NCBI RefSeq assembly: GCF_932526225.1
Contig: NC_064044.1
Location: forward strand, 67,001-131,000
Reading direction: 5' to 3'
Source of the DNA: Nematostella vectensis
Lineage: Eukaryota; Cnidaria; Anthozoa; Actiniaria; Edwardsiidae
DNA length: 64,000 bases
In this document: piece after piece, positions 63,093-64,000 of the stretch
Layout of the letters: each line of letters opens with the position of its first letter
Position numbering within the stretch: the first letter of the stretch is position 1
Notes under the pieces: model-generated
The model's input: only the letters and a program-made list of their open reading frames with translations
The model's database searches: none
Told to the model about the DNA's origin: nothing
Position numbers and translations under genes: made by a program

Positions 63093-63217
63093 TTCATTAA
63101 CCCGTGAAACAAAGTGTGATAGTTAAACGGTAATAGTTAGTAAAACACAAAAAAGAACAATAGAATCAGATCACCACAAAGTGTAATACGCTAAAGCGTA
63201 GTTCACGGGTTAATGAA
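63093..63217. repeat. 125-bp inverted-repeat element present in each unit (unit 29 copy)
   Basis: TTCATTAACCCGTGAA (63093-63108) is the exact reverse complement of TTCACGGGTTAATGAA (63202-63217). A second hairpin, TACGCT-AA-AGCGTA, lies just inside the right arm. Many type B units keep both perfect. Type A units have ACTCGTGAA in the left arm and a broken inner hairpin. It could be a small MITE fixed in the satellite or a cruciform or protein-binding site. Confidence 0.6.
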
Positions 63218-63953
63218 GGTTTTGACATTTCAACCTTACATCCACATGAAAGTAATGCCTAATATCGAGTGCCCTACAGTAAGTGTTTTGCAGTCAAGTT
63301 GTTTTCTGTTAGTAGGTAAAAAAAATTCTAAATAATAGTAATCATAGCTATGGTCACCACTTACACATATAGAACTTGTAATGAAAAGAAAGAACAAAAA
63401 TATATATATGCAGTCAAACAACAGAATTGCATGATAACCTTGAATATATTGAATAAAGGACTGCAAAAAAACATCTTTTGTACTAGTTGCTTGAATTGAC
63501 CCTTGGCTATTTTTAGCTGAATTCCCCTCCCCCTCTAAAAAAGAAAATAATAATAATAATAGAACAAAACTAAAAAGAAAACAAACATAACAGAGACCCC
63601 CACCAACAATTTTGATTTTTTTTACTTTCCTTTAAAAGGGAGTGTCATGGTTAAGAGATTTGCAATAGCTCTAGAGCCCTGACACAATGAACTTCAGTGA
63701 AATTCTAATACTGACTTATGAGCTTTTGGTACATGTGGGAGACTTTAAACAAAACAAACAAAATGACCACAAACTGTCAATTAACATAGTTTTCAATATA
63801 ATATTGCATATTATTTAATAAGGTATTCACAGCTTTTAAAAAGTTCAACTGTTTGTTGACACTTAAAAGCCTACAATAATCACTGACTCCAGACATGCGC
63901 AGTACTATGCTGCTGCCCCTTTAAAGTAAAATACACTTTACTTAGTCAGCGTA

Positions 63954-63976
63954 GACAAAATTGCGGATTTTGTCAA
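63954..63976. repeat. Palindromic GACAAAAT/ATTTTGTC element upstream of each RNA island (unit 29 copy)
   Basis: GACAAAAT and ATTTTGTC flank a 5-base centre. The centre is TGCGG, TGCCG or TGCGA in different units, and the GCGAATT form extends the arms to nine pairs. The direct repeat TGTCAATATTCT with a 21-bp period follows. It lies about 230 bp upstream of the A-box-like site, so it may bind a dimeric factor. Units 1, 2, 4, 5 and the first island of unit 6 lack a perfect form. Confidence 0.4.
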
Positions 63977-64000
63977 TATTCTAATATGAAGATGTCAATA

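Larger units (their letters stand above)
6118..64000 (+). repeat. Tandem satellite array, unit about 2.0 kb, 28 full units plus one partial
   Basis: The same sequence recurs head-to-tail without interruption, with units of 1996-2009 bp (unit 6 is 2370). I set unit starts at the landmark CCTAGG (or TCTAGG) followed by GAAG. Length differences come mostly from runs of A, T and AT, and from an AAT microsatellite near the middle. Most units differ by a few percent or less by eye. The unit has an AT-rich spacer of about 1.5 kb and a GC-richer island of about 350 bp carrying a candidate Pol III RNA. The array continues beyond the window. Confidence 0.98.
62575..64000 (+). repeat. Satellite unit 29, cut by the window end
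   Basis: Appears identical or nearly so to unit 28 at an offset of 1999 bp as far as it runs. The window ends before the RNA island. Confidence 0.95.

Noticed and set aside
6118-64000. Telomerase RNA gene array
   Set aside because: The unit contains no CTAACCC template on either strand, although a telomere tract lies nearby.
6118-64000. CRISPR array or ribosomal DNA array
   Set aside because: Repeats are 2 kb with no unique spacers, and no rRNA sequence is recognisable. The context is eukaryotic.

Overview
The window looks like nuclear DNA from an animal, most likely an invertebrate. It is AT-rich and gene-poor. It has spliced exons with consensus GTAAGT donors and polypyrimidine-AG acceptors, and a perfect (CCCTAA)12 tract, the telomere repeat of many animals. 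The two exons resemble tyrosine-recombinase-like genes that I associate with cnidarians and other marine invertebrates, but that placement is a weak inference. No prokaryotic operon, rRNA gene or canonical tRNA is visible.

Layout. (1) 1-1746: ordinary unique DNA with a 13-bp hairpin (718-745), a cluster of CCAAT and YY1-like motifs (762-830) and two in-frame exons (about 1205-1306 and 1552-1656) of one partial gene. (2) 1747-1818: twelve perfect CCCTAA units lying 90 bp inside the next intron; no later exon is seen. (3) 1819-6117: a 4.3-kb non-coding linker. It is built from a foldback structure with arms of about 470 bp (2190-2660 and 4925-5385), three diverged direct modules, and eight copies of a motif near ATGTCCCGGAAGGTAGGG. 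That motif occurs close to both ends of the linker. (4) 6118-64000: one continuous head-to-tail satellite array of about 2.0-kb units, 28 complete and one cut by the window end. The array runs off the right edge.

The satellite unit is mostly AT-rich spacer, but each complete unit contains a GC-richer island of about 350 bp. The island holds an A-box-like site, a near-perfect B box and a run of about 8-12 T, the layout of an RNA polymerase III gene. By eye the island folds into an RNA closed by an 11-bp helix that overlaps the B box, with several inner hairpins. One hairpin has a UUCG loop, and one of its base pairs is A-U, G-U or G-C in different units. I do not recognise the RNA family. This tandemly repeated candidate structured RNA is the main novelty here.

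Array history is readable. Units 1-6 at the left edge are heterogeneous and mostly alternate between two subtypes. A 372-bp partial duplication in unit 6 marks the switch to a homogeneous interior. The interior shows higher-order periods of about 12.03 kb, 4.007 kb and single-unit duplications. Short open frames inside the units are not conserved as coding sequence and are not annotated as genes.
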